Shown: one piece after another, positions 14,837 through 21,504 of the stretch | How positions within the stretch are numbered: position 1 is the stretch's first letter | Layout of the letters: every line of letters begins with the position of its first letter | Origin: a virus | Virus record (IMG/VR): IMGVR_UViG_3300043331_000518 | Span: 1 to 63,719 of that record | Length of the DNA stretch: 63,719 bases | Strand: one strand, 5' to 3' | Translations under genes and position numbers: made by a program | The notes under the pieces: model-generated | The model's input: the letters and a program-made list of their open reading frames with translations, nothing else | The model's database searches: none | Told to the model about the DNA's origin: nothing

Positions 14837-15067
14837 CTATCCGAGAATCCTGTACTTCTTCGATGCTCCACGCCTGAGGATGTCTACCAGCCTTTGTCCT
14901 ACAAAGCACTGGTAGATCGGCGCCGCCCTCACTACGACCCCTCCCTTGCACACCACCACGGCACACGCCCATCTGGTATCGAGCAGGACCCAGTCACCAT
15001 CCTCGACACCGGGCACCTGTGTTTCCGCGGCGAGGGCTGCAGACCTCGCTGGACCTACAGCCCTCAC
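14837..15067 (-). CDS. Hypothetical protein, 76 residues
   Basis: Beta-rich middle (GDWVLLDTRWACAVVVCKGG) and a C-terminal helix with a basic end. GTG start, 10 bases from the H1-like gene stop and 9 bases before the peptidase start. No family recognised. Confidence 0.5.
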   Translation of the reverse strand: MRAVGPARSAALAAETQVPGVEDGDWVLLDTRWACAVVVCKGGVVVRAAPIYQCFVGQRLVDILRRGASKKYRILG

Positions 15068-15077
15068 TGCCGCCGCC

Positions 15078-15371
15078 CTACTCCTCGCTCATCTCGGTGG
15101 ATGCGGACGGCTCGGGTGCCCGACGCGTCGTCGCCTTCGCCGCCTTCTTCTTCTTGGGGCTCGCCGTCACCTTCCCGTTGCCGGTGGCCTTCGCCCTGCG
15201 CTTGGCCTTCACCTTGCGCTTGGCGCCCGCCCGCTTCCCCCGCTTCCCCAGGCCCAGCTCGCTCTGGATCTGGTCCAGCAGGATCGTCTGGGCGTCGGCG
15301 CTCTTGCGCTCCAGGTACCGCACTGTGCTCCGTACGAACCCTTTGATGTCCACAGCCTTCCCTCTCGGCAT
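15078..15371 (-). CDS. Histone-H1-like basic protein
   Basis: A 97-residue protein. The first 40 residues form a folded helical piece (DIKGFVRSTVRYLERKSADA). Residues 43-85 are a Lys/Ala/Arg-rich tail with KAKRRAKA and SPKKKKAAKA patterns like bacterial H1 homologues, then a short acidic end. Such proteins coat or compact DNA. It could package or protect phage DNA or interfere with host nucleoid proteins. ATG follows GGAACG; the upstream gene stop is 3 bases away. Confidence 0.6.
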   Translation of the reverse strand: MPRGKAVDIKGFVRSTVRYLERKSADAQTILLDQIQSELGLGKRGKRAGAKRKVKAKRRAKATGNGKVTASPKKKKAAKATTRRAPEPSASTEMSEE

Positions 15372-15374
15372 CCG

Positions 15375-15584
15375 TCACGTTCCTTTCTGGCGGAGGGCCG
15401 CTGAGCAGCTCCGACTAACTCGCATGTCGAAGCCCCAGGCCTCCGGGTTGTCTGTCCGTCGATTGCACCGCGTGCAGTACCAGATCCCCGTCACGAGCCG
15501 GGCTGGGTCATGGAGGCAGAACAGGCTCCACACCCACGCCCACCCGGTAGGCGGCGGCGGCGGGTCTTTCCGCGGTGGCGTCAC
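15375..15584 (-). CDS. Small zinc-ribbon-like protein under a divergent promoter
   Basis: A 69-residue protein: a Pro-rich start (TPPRKDPPPPPTGW), then LFCLHDPARL and YCTRCNRR giving a C-x2-H ... C-x2-C zinc site. The start is GTG at 15584 after AAGGAAGG. It is the first gene of a leftward unit that begins at the divergent promoter 15593-15622. Confidence 0.6.
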   Translation of the reverse strand: MTPPRKDPPPPPTGWAWVWSLFCLHDPARLVTGIWYCTRCNRRTDNPEAWGFDMRVSRSCSAALRQKGT

Positions 15585-15592
15585 TGACCTTC

Positions 15593-15622
15593 CTTCTATC
15601 ACGCGCCCTCCAGGCCTGTCAA
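15593..15622 (-). promoter_or_regulatory. Leftward sigma70-like promoter
   Basis: Minus strand: consensus -35 TTGACA (15617-15622), 18-base spacer, -10 TAGAAG (15593-15598). The -35 box overlaps one arm of the inverted repeat at 15620-15662. The start codon lies only 8 bases beyond the -10, so the transcript would have almost no leader. Confidence 0.55.
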
Positions 15623-15662
15623 CACCCAAGTGCGAGGCAAGCCTCAAACCACTTGAGTGTTG
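15620..15662. promoter_or_regulatory. Inverted repeat between divergent promoters (operator candidate)
   Basis: Arms CAACACCCAAGT (15620-15631) and ACTTGAGTGTTG (15651-15662) match at 11 of 12 positions. Each arm touches the -35 box of one of the two divergent promoters, so one bound regulator could control both. The same arm sequence recurs at 17480-17491 and 17621-17632 around the ribbon-helix-helix gene, the likeliest regulator. Confidence 0.6.
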
Positions 15663-15682
15663 CTAGGCAAGTAGCCTATCAT
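15653..15682 (+). promoter_or_regulatory. Rightward sigma70-like promoter, near-leaderless
   Basis: TTGAGT (15653-15658), 18-base spacer, TATCAT (15677-15682), then ATG at 15689, about where transcription should start. It drives the lone plus-strand gene of this arm. Confidence 0.6.
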
Positions 15683-15688
15683 CCTTCT

Positions 15689-15889
15689 ATGGCAGATCAG
15701 GACCGGCCCGGTCTCGACGCGGAAGCCCTGAAGGAGCGGGCTGCCCTTGGGGGCCTGGGCCGCTTCCGCAAGCTCTCCCCTACGAAGCGGACCAGGATCG
15801 CCCGTGCCGGCGGCAAGGCCCACGCCAGGAACCGCGCCGGCCTCCGAAAACAGATCCGGGCCATCCGGGATGCGATGGAGGACGACTAG
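15689..15889 (+). CDS. Lone rightward small basic protein in the early arm
   Basis: A 66-residue protein with a short acidic start, then a strongly basic stretch (KLSPTKRTRIARAGGKAHAR) and a final helix. It is the only convincing plus-strand gene between 0.4 and 25 kb. ATG lies 6 bases past the -10 box, with no ribosome site, so it should be translated leaderless. It sits opposite an early operon and has its own promoter overlapped by an operator-like repeat, a layout typical of small regulators. Its stop shares a CTAG with the stop of the convergent gene 15886-16182. Confidence 0.65.
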   Translation: MADQDRPGLDAEALKERAALGGLGRFRKLSPTKRTRIARAGGKAHARNRAGLRKQIRAIRDAMEDD

Positions 15890-16182
15890 GGCTCAGGGTC
15901 GAGGCCGGCTAGGGCAGCCAGCGCCTCGACGGGCAGCCCTAGCTCGGGCACTGCCAACTCTTGCAGCTCCTCCCGGCTCACCGGCCCCGGGACCGGTGTC
16001 TCCCTCGGGATGATCCTCCCCCCACGCGTCCGGGTCTCCTGCTGCGCCGTCGCCATCGCCAACTCCCAGGCCGTGCGCCGAGCAGCGTAGGTTGGATCAG
16101 GTCCCGTCAGCTCAGTAGGCCTCACCGGCTCCTGCGCTGCCAATCGTGCCAGCTTCACCTCGGGCTCTTCCTGAATGCTCAT
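15886..16182 (-). CDS. Hypothetical protein, 98 residues
   Basis: Acidic at both ends with helical segments (TYAARRTAWELAMATAQQET; SREELQELAVPELGLPVEAL). Starts at ATG 16182 directly after the ATPase stop and is probably translated with it. The two facing genes end on the same CTAG palindrome. No family recognised; perhaps a partner of the ATPase. Confidence 0.6.
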   Translation of the reverse strand: MSIQEEPEVKLARLAAQEPVRPTELTGPDPTYAARRTAWELAMATAQQETRTRGGRIIPRETPVPGPVSREELQELAVPELGLPVEALAALAGLDPEP

Positions 16183-17193
16183 TCAGTCTTTCTTGGCCTT
16201 CGGGTCCGCCTTGCTCCACCACCCGAACCGTCCCTGCTGCACGAGCCCCTGCTCTGCGAGTGCATTCATCCAGTTCTGCAGCGTGGTCCGGTCCCTCATC
16301 TCGCTCGGCTTCGCGTTGTCGTTGTAGGTGGTGTAAATGACCCCCGCCTTCTCCTGCATTGGGCACTGCGGGATGTAGTCGAGCAGCCTGAACTTCAGCT
16401 CGGACGCTCTGAGGCGCTCTCTTGCGTCGTCCTGCTCCGGTGTTTCCTCTATCGCGTGTCTCTGGAACAGCCCATAGGTGTCTCGCTTCAAGTACATGTT
16501 GAGGGGGGCTGAGAACCTGGGCACGATCGTGAACGCCTGGACGCCCTCCCCCTTGTCCGTCTCTTGGTCGTGGGCGAGGTACATGATGGTGCTCGCCATC
16601 CCCCTGATGCTCGGTCCGCCGATAATCCTGTCGATGAGCCGCAGGTACCGATCGCCTGCTGACTGCTTACTCCCGTAGCACGTTCCTATGACCGTAAGCC
16701 CACGCTGCCTGCAGGTGTTGAGCACGTCTGCAAGGTTGGCGTGGACCTCGTTCTGGCTGTGCAGATGTGAACCTGCGAAAACGTTGGTGAAGACATCGAT
16801 AAAAAGGACCTTTACAGTCTCAGGCAACTTTGATAGGCAGTACCGGAACAGTGGCCCTCCCAGGCAGGCTGTGCCCATCGTTTGGCGCAGCTCCCGGTAT
16901 CGCCGCATAAAGTTTGAGTCCTCGACTACCGCGTATTTCGGTAGGCCTCCCATCCCGAGTTTATTAATCCAGAACGTGTTGTCGGTGATGTCCCGGTCGG
17001 TGAAGAGGAAGCCCATTTCGTTGGCATAACCCCGTCCGTCGGGCAGGTCGAGGAACCTTTCGCCTCGATACAGGGCCTGGGCGAGCTGGGCCATGAGGGT
17101 GGACTTGCCCGCGGATGGGGAGCCTCCGAGCAGGTGGAGGGGGGATTGTGGCAGAACGTTGGGGATCAGATCTTCGAGGGTGTCCCGACTCAC
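16183..17193 (-). CDS. RecA-fold ATPase, RepA/DnaB-like helicase or AAA_25 type
   Basis: A 336-residue protein. Walker A is GGSPSAGKST (23-32) and Walker B VLFIDVF (129-135), with a following GTCYGSKQ segment like motif 3 of RepA-type hexameric helicases. The last 60 residues (TTLQNWMNALAEQGLVQQGR) look like a winged helix. Probably the replicative helicase or helicase-loader of this phage. GTG at 17193 overlaps the ribbon-helix-helix gene by 4 bases, so the two are co-translated. AT content of its codons is slightly higher than in neighbours. Confidence 0.75.
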   Translation of the reverse strand: MSRDTLEDLIPNVLPQSPLHLLGGSPSAGKSTLMAQLAQALYRGERFLDLPDGRGYANEMGFLFTDRDITDNTFWINKLGMGGLPKYAVVEDSNFMRRYRELRQTMGTACLGGPLFRYCLSKLPETVKVLFIDVFTNVFAGSHLHSQNEVHANLADVLNTCRQRGLTVIGTCYGSKQSAGDRYLRLIDRIIGGPSIRGMASTIMYLAHDQETDKGEGVQAFTIVPRFSAPLNMYLKRDTYGLFQRHAIEETPEQDDARERLRASELKFRLLDYIPQCPMQEKAGVIYTTYNDNAKPSEMRDRTTLQNWMNALAEQGLVQQGRFGWWSKADPKAKKD

Positions 17194-17369
17194 GCTGCGG
17201 CGCCCGCAGGCTGGCGGCGTTGACGGCGAAGGGTGCGTCGAGCCTCGCGAAGCGTGGCTGACCGGACGAAAGTGGAGAGCCTGAGGCCTGCAATTTCGGC
17301 AGCCGCCTCAACCAGAAGCAGCTCGGCCTCACGCCACCGCACCCCACGAACCTGCCGACGCTTAGTCAT
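17190..17369 (-). CDS. Ribbon-helix-helix DNA-binding protein
   Basis: A 59-residue protein. After a basic N-terminus comes VRGVRWREAELLLVEAAAEI and GLRLSTFVRSATLREARRTL: a strand, helix, turn (GLRLS), helix arrangement typical of small ribbon-helix-helix repressors and DUF1778/MobC-like proteins. ATG at 17369 follows GGAGG. It heads the helicase operon behind its own promoter, with four copies of a 12-bp motif nearby, so it is the best candidate for their binding protein and may autoregulate. Confidence 0.65.
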   Translation of the reverse strand: MTKRRQVRGVRWREAELLLVEAAAEIAGLRLSTFVRSATLREARRTLRRQRRQPAGAAA

Positions 17370-17398
17370 GGGCCTCCGGGCGGGAACGACTTGCGAGG

Positions 17399-17426
17399 AG
17401 CGTAGCACAGGCAGGCAACGTGTCAA
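17399..17426 (-). promoter_or_regulatory. Promoter of the regulator-helicase operon
   Basis: Minus strand TTGACA (17421-17426), 16-base spacer, TACGCT (17399-17404). The start codon at 17369 is about 30 bases on, with a good ribosome site between. Confidence 0.7.
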
Positions 17427-17867
17427 GGGGTATCCGGGACTCTTAAAGAAACGCGCGTGTGATAGGCCTACACTGTCAACAACACCCGAGTCCCCTAGTT
17501 GGCGTGTAAACCCTCATGGTTATTCACTAAGAACCGGCCACGGACCCGCCCGAGCCCTCCCTTGAGGGGCTCCTCAATCCCTCAGTTGTACTCTACGGGT
17601 GACAACTAAGGTACTTGGGTACTCGGGTGTTGCTATGGGCATTGTGCGCGCGCGTTCCTTATTAGTGCGGATGGCACGCTGATGTACGTTATGTTCTTGT
17701 AGGTAGGGATGTTGTGCAGAGGAAGACAAAGGCAAGGCGAAGAAAGGCCGTGTCCCCATGGGCCCCAGGACCCCCGACGCAGCAGGAGGCCGCAGGAGCG
17801 ACGATCTGCCGCCCCCACGACCTCCCACCCCTCCTGGGCCCCCGATCGTCCTGGGGCGTGGCGCCGG
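17427..17867. other. Non-coding region with operator-like motif copies
   Basis: About 440 bases without a convincing gene. It holds two more copies of the 12-bp motif in inverted orientation: CAACACCCGAGT (17480-17491) and ACTCGGGTGTTG (17621-17632), the second preceded by a half-like TACTTGGGT (17612-17620). From about 17717 one plus-strand frame encodes a basic, Pro-rich stretch (starting AEEDKGKAKKGRV) that ends on the same CTAG as the facing gene 17868-18137, but I find no start codon for it. It could be a decayed or alternative-start gene. Confidence 0.5.
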
Positions 17868-18137
17868 CTAGGCCGGCGGCGGCTCCAGTGCGGGGCCACG
17901 CCCCCACATCAGGGCCTCTCGGACCCGCTTGTAGCCCGATGCAAGGAAAACCTCCCGACCCTCAGGTCCCCGGAGCACGTAGCAGGGCGGGTTGCCCGAG
18001 GTCTGGGCCCGCCACACGTCCCACCCAGGCCACCGACGCTGGCTCATCTGGCTGAGCCCGCGGTCGCGCTCCCACCTCAGGGTGGGGTCGAGGGGGGCAT
18101 TGCTGAGGGTTAGTGAGTCACCACCCTTGATCTGCAC
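17868..18137 (-). CDS. Hypothetical protein, 89 residues
   Basis: Starts at GTG 18137 after AGGAG. Contains Trp-rich segments (RRWPGWDVWRAQTSGNPPCY) followed by LRGPEGREVFLASGYKRVRE, which read as a small beta-sheet domain. It has its own upstream region (18138-18213) with TTGTCA and CCTAAT boxes 18 bases apart. No family recognised. Confidence 0.6.
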   Translation of the reverse strand: MQIKGGDSLTLSNAPLDPTLRWERDRGLSQMSQRRWPGWDVWRAQTSGNPPCYVLRGPEGREVFLASGYKRVREALMWGRGPALEPPPA

Positions 18138-18154
18138 TGAGTTACTCCTACCTA

Positions 18155-18184
18155 ATTAGGCGAGTGTACCCGCCGAGTTGACAA
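18155..18184 (-). promoter_or_regulatory. Weak leftward promoter candidate
   Basis: Minus strand TTGTCA (18179-18184), 18-base spacer, CCTAAT (18155-18160). A consensus TTGACA lies a little further upstream (18193-18198), and together the two boxes form an inverted repeat TTGACA...TGTCAA that might bind a regulator. Confidence 0.35.
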
Positions 18185-18213
18185 CTTGGGCCTGTCAAAT
18201 GGAGGCCGTTGGC

Positions 18214-18900
18214 TTAGGCCCCTAACCAGCAGGTGATCCGAAGTACGGCAGGACGCTCCGACGCACTCCGGGCCTGTGGATAAAGGGCCTCGCCGGCCCG
18301 GTGCTCACGGTACTGCTCACGCGCCGCCCTCACTTCCCAATCGCTGAAGATCGCGGAATCTCCCGCCATTACATCGACTCCGCGGCGGCTCTGTGGGGCG
18401 TGTCCCCACCCCCATACGTGCCCGAACTCGTGGACGATGTACTTGGGGCGGGCCACGTAGTCAGGCAGGACGTGGATCTCCGCGCGCTCGATCACCCATC
18501 CGGGACTGGTGAACGTGAGCGCGTACCCGGCCGGCTTGCGATCGCCGTACTCGGGCATCTCGTCCACGATGATGCGGACGTTGGCCTGCTCCTCGGGCAC
18601 CCCGAACACCACACCGATTCCGGTGGCTTGAACAAGCCGTGCCGCCTGCTCACCCAGCTCCCCGATGGCGGGCCCGCTCACCCGAAGCACCGCCCCATCA
18701 GGCCACCGCATCATGGGGCGCCCGTCGTCCAGGTCGGGCTCGTCGCTGAACATGAACGGAAGCAGCCAGTCGTCAGGCAGAGTCCAGGCCGTGGGTGCCG
18801 GCAGGGTTGTACTCGGTGGCCCCAGCGGGCGTGGGGGGCGTCCCCCACACCCCGCCAGCACCGAGGCCCCGGCAAGGAGGACCGCGCTCCAAGCCTTCAC
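18214..18900 (-). CDS. Lipoprotein zinc metallopeptidase (metzincin type)
   Basis: A 228-residue protein. The first 18 residues are a lipoprotein signal with lipobox LAGC (C18), so the mature protein should be membrane-anchored and periplasmic. It carries HEFGHVWGWGH (157-167), the full HExxHxxGxxH metzincin site, and a Met-turn candidate VDVMAG (M178). It begins at GTG 18900, overlapping the stop of the gene before. A phage-encoded, exported metallopeptidase is unusual; it might trim envelope or surface proteins during infection or in a lysogen-like state. Motif evidence strong, role unknown. Confidence 0.8.
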   Translation of the reverse strand: MKAWSAVLLAGASVLAGCGGRPPRPLGPPSTTLPAPTAWTLPDDWLLPFMFSDEPDLDDGRPMMRWPDGAVLRVSGPAIGELGEQAARLVQATGIGVVFGVPEEQANVRIIVDEMPEYGDRKPAGYALTFTSPGWVIERAEIHVLPDYVARPKYIVHEFGHVWGWGHAPQSRRGVDVMAGDSAIFSDWEVRAAREQYREHRAGEALYPQARSASERPAVLRITCWLGA

Positions 18901-19202
18901 TGCCAATCCAGCTCGTGCTTCAGCGCTTCCATCGCCCTGACGAGGTCGCGCACGACGACGTTGATGTCCATGGTGTCTCGCAAGAGCGGGACCAGCTCGA
19001 TGATGAAGTGTGCGGCCCACTCTTGAATCAAGGCCGGTGCCTGCCCAGCGTGCAGTGCCTTGACCGCGCTTGCCATGCTGCCGATCGTGATGTAGCTCCC
19101 GTCCTCCCTCTGGAGCCCCACGTTGGTGCTCAGCATGAAGTCCGCGAGACTCTCCAAGACCTGCTGAGAGACCTGCGGAGGGTTGGCGTCGTCCTTGCCC
19201 AT
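18897..19202 (-). CDS. Hypothetical helical protein, 101 residues
   Basis: Mostly helical (QVLESLADFMLS, AVKALHAGQAPALIQEWAAH, DLVRAMEALKHEL) with a glycine turn in the middle. ATG at 19202, one codon after a GTG that touches the upstream stop. It is coupled to the metallopeptidase gene by a GTGA overlap. No family recognised. Confidence 0.6.
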   Translation of the reverse strand: MGKDDANPPQVSQQVLESLADFMLSTNVGLQREDGSYITIGSMASAVKALHAGQAPALIQEWAAHFIIELVPLLRDTMDINVVVRDLVRAMEALKHELDWQ

Positions 19203-19204
19203 CA

Positions 19205-19459
19205 CTACCCCCTCCCCTCGACGAAGTTGAAGTAGAAACGCGGGTGATGCTGGAACGTGAGGACTCCACGCTTGCCGTCGTCCTTGCGGGTGACGCTGAC
19301 GAACGGCGCCGCGAACCCATGGACCGTGAACGCCGCCGTCAGCTCCTGGGTGTCCCAGACGTTGCCCTTCCCGTGAGCAGCCTCCAGCGCCTCTCGCTCC
19401 TGCGGTGCTGAGTTGATGACCTTAGCGACGAACATCCTTGCGATCTCCTCCGAGTTCAC
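19205..19459 (-). CDS. Hypothetical protein, 84 residues
   Basis: Begins NSEEIARMFVAKVINSAPQE; the second half is beta-rich (GVLTFQHHPRFYFNF). GTG at 19459 overlaps the stop of 19456-20001. No family recognised. Codon use matches the cluster. Confidence 0.6.
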   Translation of the reverse strand: MNSEEIARMFVAKVINSAPQEREALEAAHGKGNVWDTQELTAAFTVHGFAAPFVSVTRKDDGKRGVLTFQHHPRFYFNFVEGRG

Positions 19460-20001
19460 TGTCTCACCCCCCTCTCCGTCGCCGCCCCCGCCCTCCCGTA
19501 CTTGTTCAGGAACTCCGCCGGGGTGCCCTTGAAGAGCGTGTGGTCGTTGTCCTTCACCTCGATCGTGATGTACGAGCCCGGCCTCCCGCCGGTCACGGTG
19601 TAGACGTACTCCTCGCCACAGTCACGAGTACCGGCCTTGTGGAGGTAGATGCCCCCGACTGACGGCCTGCCGAAGTTGGGGTTGGGCGCCCTCACGAACG
19701 CGGTGCCATTGAACTCGATGGTTTCCAGAGGCTCCATCTTGAAGTGCCCTACCACCTGCGCCGCGAGACACCCCATGCCGTTGGCGTAGCGGGGCTGGGG
19801 CCCGACCGTACGCCCGCACGGGATCCCGTTGACCATCTCGATCCCTTCGAGGAACCCAGCCAGCTCCAGTCCATGCCCCTCCGGGTACCCATCGAACTGC
19901 CGGTACATCACCAGCAGCTCTACCTCCTTGCCCCACTGGTCGTCCATGAACACCGTCAGCGATCTCGTGCCCACCACCGTCAGCGATCTCGTGCCCACCA
20001 T
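19456..20001 (-). CDS. Conserved-looking phage protein with a duplicated N-terminus
   Basis: A 181-residue protein. Core features: MYRQFDGYPEGHGLELAGFL, CLAAQVVGHFK, a GGIYLHKAGTRDCGEEYVYT segment and a C-terminal LFKGTPAEFLNKYG. I recall this set from hypothetical proteins of phages and plasmids, but no function comes with it. The first 16 residues are two copies of VGTRSLTV from a 24-bp tandem duplication; the original start may be the downstream ATG before DDQWGKEV. Strong AGGAGGTGA ribosome site. Confidence 0.65.
   Translation of the reverse strand: MVGTRSLTVVGTRSLTVFMDDQWGKEVELLVMYRQFDGYPEGHGLELAGFLEGIEMVNGIPCGRTVGPQPRYANGMGCLAAQVVGHFKMEPLETIEFNGTAFVRAPNPNFGRPSVGGIYLHKAGTRDCGEEYVYTVTGGRPGSYITIEVKDNDHTLFKGTPAEFLNKYGRAGAATERGVRQ
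19952..19999. repeat. Tandem 24-bp duplication in a gene start
   Basis: Two identical 24-bp units (19952-19975 and 19976-19999) add eight in-frame codons to the N-terminus of the gene 19456-20001. Exact identity implies a recent event. Confidence 0.9.
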
Positions 20002-20010
20002 TCACCTCCT

Positions 20011-20045
20011 AACCCGGCCCCGGCTTTGGACGGGGCCCGCGGGTT
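20011..20045 (-). terminator. Intercistronic hairpin next to ribosome site
   Basis: AACCCG (20011-20016) and GCCCCG (20017-20022) pair with CGGGGC (20031-20036) and CGGGTT (20040-20045) with a 3-base bulge. It ends directly at the AGGAGG site of the gene 19456-20001. It could end the upstream transcript or protect a processed 5' end. Confidence 0.55.
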
Positions 20046-20104
20046 AACAGCATGGAGCCCCGCTAAGGGTTCAGCTCCACGCTGCCCATCCCCTAGGGGA
20101 CCGA

Positions 20105-20614
20105 CTAGTAGTCCTCGTCGTCCTCGTCCACCACCGCCACCGACCCCGACGCCTTCTCGATCGCCTGCTTCACGACGTGGTCCAGGTTGATATCCTTGTT
20201 CTTGACGAAGGCGTTGTAGGCAAGAATGGCCTTCGTCTGCTCCGCATCGAGCCTCTTGAACTCCGCGACCTCCTCCTCCGTGAGGGCACGCAGAGTGGTG
20301 CGATACCCGTACCGGGAGAACTGCTCGCTGCCCTTGCCATGCATCTTCTGCACGAGCGGGTGTCCCGTCCCCTGGTGGACGCCTGTGGCGACGCGATGCT
20401 CCTTCGTGTTCACGTCGAAGAACAGCACCTCGATCTTGGCCCTCGACTGGCGCAGCTTGGCGACCACCTTCGCTCGCACGGCCTGCAGGGTCTCCCCCCA
20501 TGCCAAGTCGGGCCCCCCGTCCACCCTCGCGGTGAACCTGCCGTCACCATCCACCTCGAAGGTGACTACGGTCCCCGCGATCGTTTCCGTCTTGAGCTTC
20601 ACCTCGACACTCAC
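20105..20614 (-). CDS. Hypothetical protein, 169 residues
   Basis: Beta-rich N-terminal half (EVKLKTETIAGTVVTFEVDG, KIEVLFFDVNTKEH) and a helical C-terminal half ending in an acidic tail (VAVVDEDDEDY), a tail type seen in single-strand-binding proteins, though nothing else supports that. GTG start. It follows the DUF932-like gene across a long hairpin. No family recognised. Confidence 0.55.
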   Translation of the reverse strand: MSVEVKLKTETIAGTVVTFEVDGDGRFTARVDGGPDLAWGETLQAVRAKVVAKLRQSRAKIEVLFFDVNTKEHRVATGVHQGTGHPLVQKMHGKGSEQFSRYGYRTTLRALTEEEVAEFKRLDAEQTKAILAYNAFVKNKDINLDHVVKQAIEKASGSVAVVDEDDEDY

Positions 20615-20637
20615 CCCTCACCCCCATTCGTGAAGAA

Positions 20638-20674
20638 CCGGCGCCCCCCTGCGTCTCGTTGGAGGGGGCGCCGG
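20638..20674 (-). terminator. Strong 11-bp GC hairpin after the DUF932-like gene
   Basis: CCGGCGCCCCC (20638-20648) and GGGGGCGCCGG (20664-20674) form a perfect 11-bp stem with a 15-base loop, just downstream of the gene ending at 20694. No T-run, so it is a stable stop or 3'-end stem rather than a textbook intrinsic terminator. Confidence 0.6.
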
Positions 20675-20693
20675 CTCCCTGGCCCGTTCCGGG

Positions 20694-21428
20694 CTAGACC
20701 CCGAAGAACTTCCCCAGCCGCTGCGTGGTCTGGTAGAAGGAGGCCGGCGTCTTGTCCTCCAGCACCTTGACCGCCCGGGTGAACGCGTTGTGCAGGCCCC
20801 ACCGGTTGCCGTAGTTCTCGGCCACCTCGGGGAACTCGCCCTTCCGGCCCTTGTCGAAGTAGGCTTCGTTGACGACCGGCAGCAGCCGCAGGGGGGCGAT
20901 GCGGCCGTCCACGACCGAGTCGTAGATGACCGCCTTGGCCTCGATGTCCGTGATGGGCGCCGCCTGGAGCTGTGCGACCCGCCCCTCGAAGGCTGCGGCG
21001 TGCGCGAGGAACTTGTCCATGCCGCCCTGCACCAGCGTCTTCAGGTTGAGGTTGCTCGTGCTCTTCCGGTTGAACACGAACTCGTCGCCCGAGAAGGCGA
21101 GGTTGTCGCAGACGAACACGGTGGCGCCGGCCACGCCCTTGGTCGCGAAGGTCTGGTCGGTGCTCGACCGCAGCCCGAGCGTGCGCCCGTACTGCCCCTC
21201 GCCCTCGAACTTGATGACCGCGAAGAGGCGCTCACCCCCCGGCGTGATGGCGTACCCCGCGTTCTTCACCGCGAGCCCCGCGTGCTCGGCACGATCCAGC
21301 ACCCGCTCGATCAGCTCATCGTAGCGGATGGGCCGGTGAAACCGCCCGTGGCTCACCGGATCGGGCAGCGCCCTCAGCGTCTCCCACGACACCGGCCGCG
21401 CTCCCTTGTGGACCACCAACCCTTCCAT
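20694..21428 (-). CDS. DUF932-like phage/plasmid protein
   Basis: A 244-residue protein. It resembles the DUF932 family: an N-terminal RPVSWETLRALPDP region, VKNAGYAITPGGERLFAVI, GLRSSTDQTFATKGVAGATV and VFVCDNLAFSGDEF, then a helical C-terminus with NRWGLHNAFTRAVKVLED. Members are common on plasmids and phages and lack a firm biochemical role. It has the best leftward promoter in the arm (21476-21504), an operator-like palindrome at its start point, an AGGAGGTGAGGC ribosome site and a hairpin behind it, so it is a stand-alone, regulated gene. Confidence 0.8.
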   Translation of the reverse strand: MEGLVVHKGARPVSWETLRALPDPVSHGRFHRPIRYDELIERVLDRAEHAGLAVKNAGYAITPGGERLFAVIKFEGEGQYGRTLGLRSSTDQTFATKGVAGATVFVCDNLAFSGDEFVFNRKSTSNLNLKTLVQGGMDKFLAHAAAFEGRVAQLQAAPITDIEAKAVIYDSVVDGRIAPLRLLPVVNEAYFDKGRKGEFPEVAENYGNRWGLHNAFTRAVKVLEDKTPASFYQTTQRLGKFFGV

Positions 21429-21447
21429 GCCTCACCTCCTAGTGTTT

Positions 21448-21471
21448 GTTGCGAGCAACTTGCTTCGCAAC
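21448..21471. promoter_or_regulatory. 24-bp imperfect palindrome at a transcription start (operator candidate)
   Basis: Outer arms GTTGCG and CGCAAC and inner AGCAA/TTGCT halves make a near-perfect palindrome with a single extra base. It begins four bases past the -10 box of the DUF932-like promoter, the classic place for a repressor operator. As RNA it would also fold into a 5' hairpin. Confidence 0.55.
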
Positions 21472-21475
21472 ACGT

Positions 21476-21504
21476 AAGCTATGCCTGGGGCCCCCGCTTG
21501 TCAA
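21476..21504 (-). promoter_or_regulatory. Leftward promoter of the DUF932-like gene
   Basis: Minus strand TTGACA (21499-21504), 17-base spacer, TAGCTT (21476-21481). The same -10 sequence is used by the rightward promoter at 26335-26364. The -35 box overlaps the last codons of the upstream gene. Confidence 0.75.

Noticed and set aside
17574-17828. Minus-strand 84-codon open frame
   Set aside because: Low-quality composition, no ribosome site, and it crosses motif copies that look regulatory.
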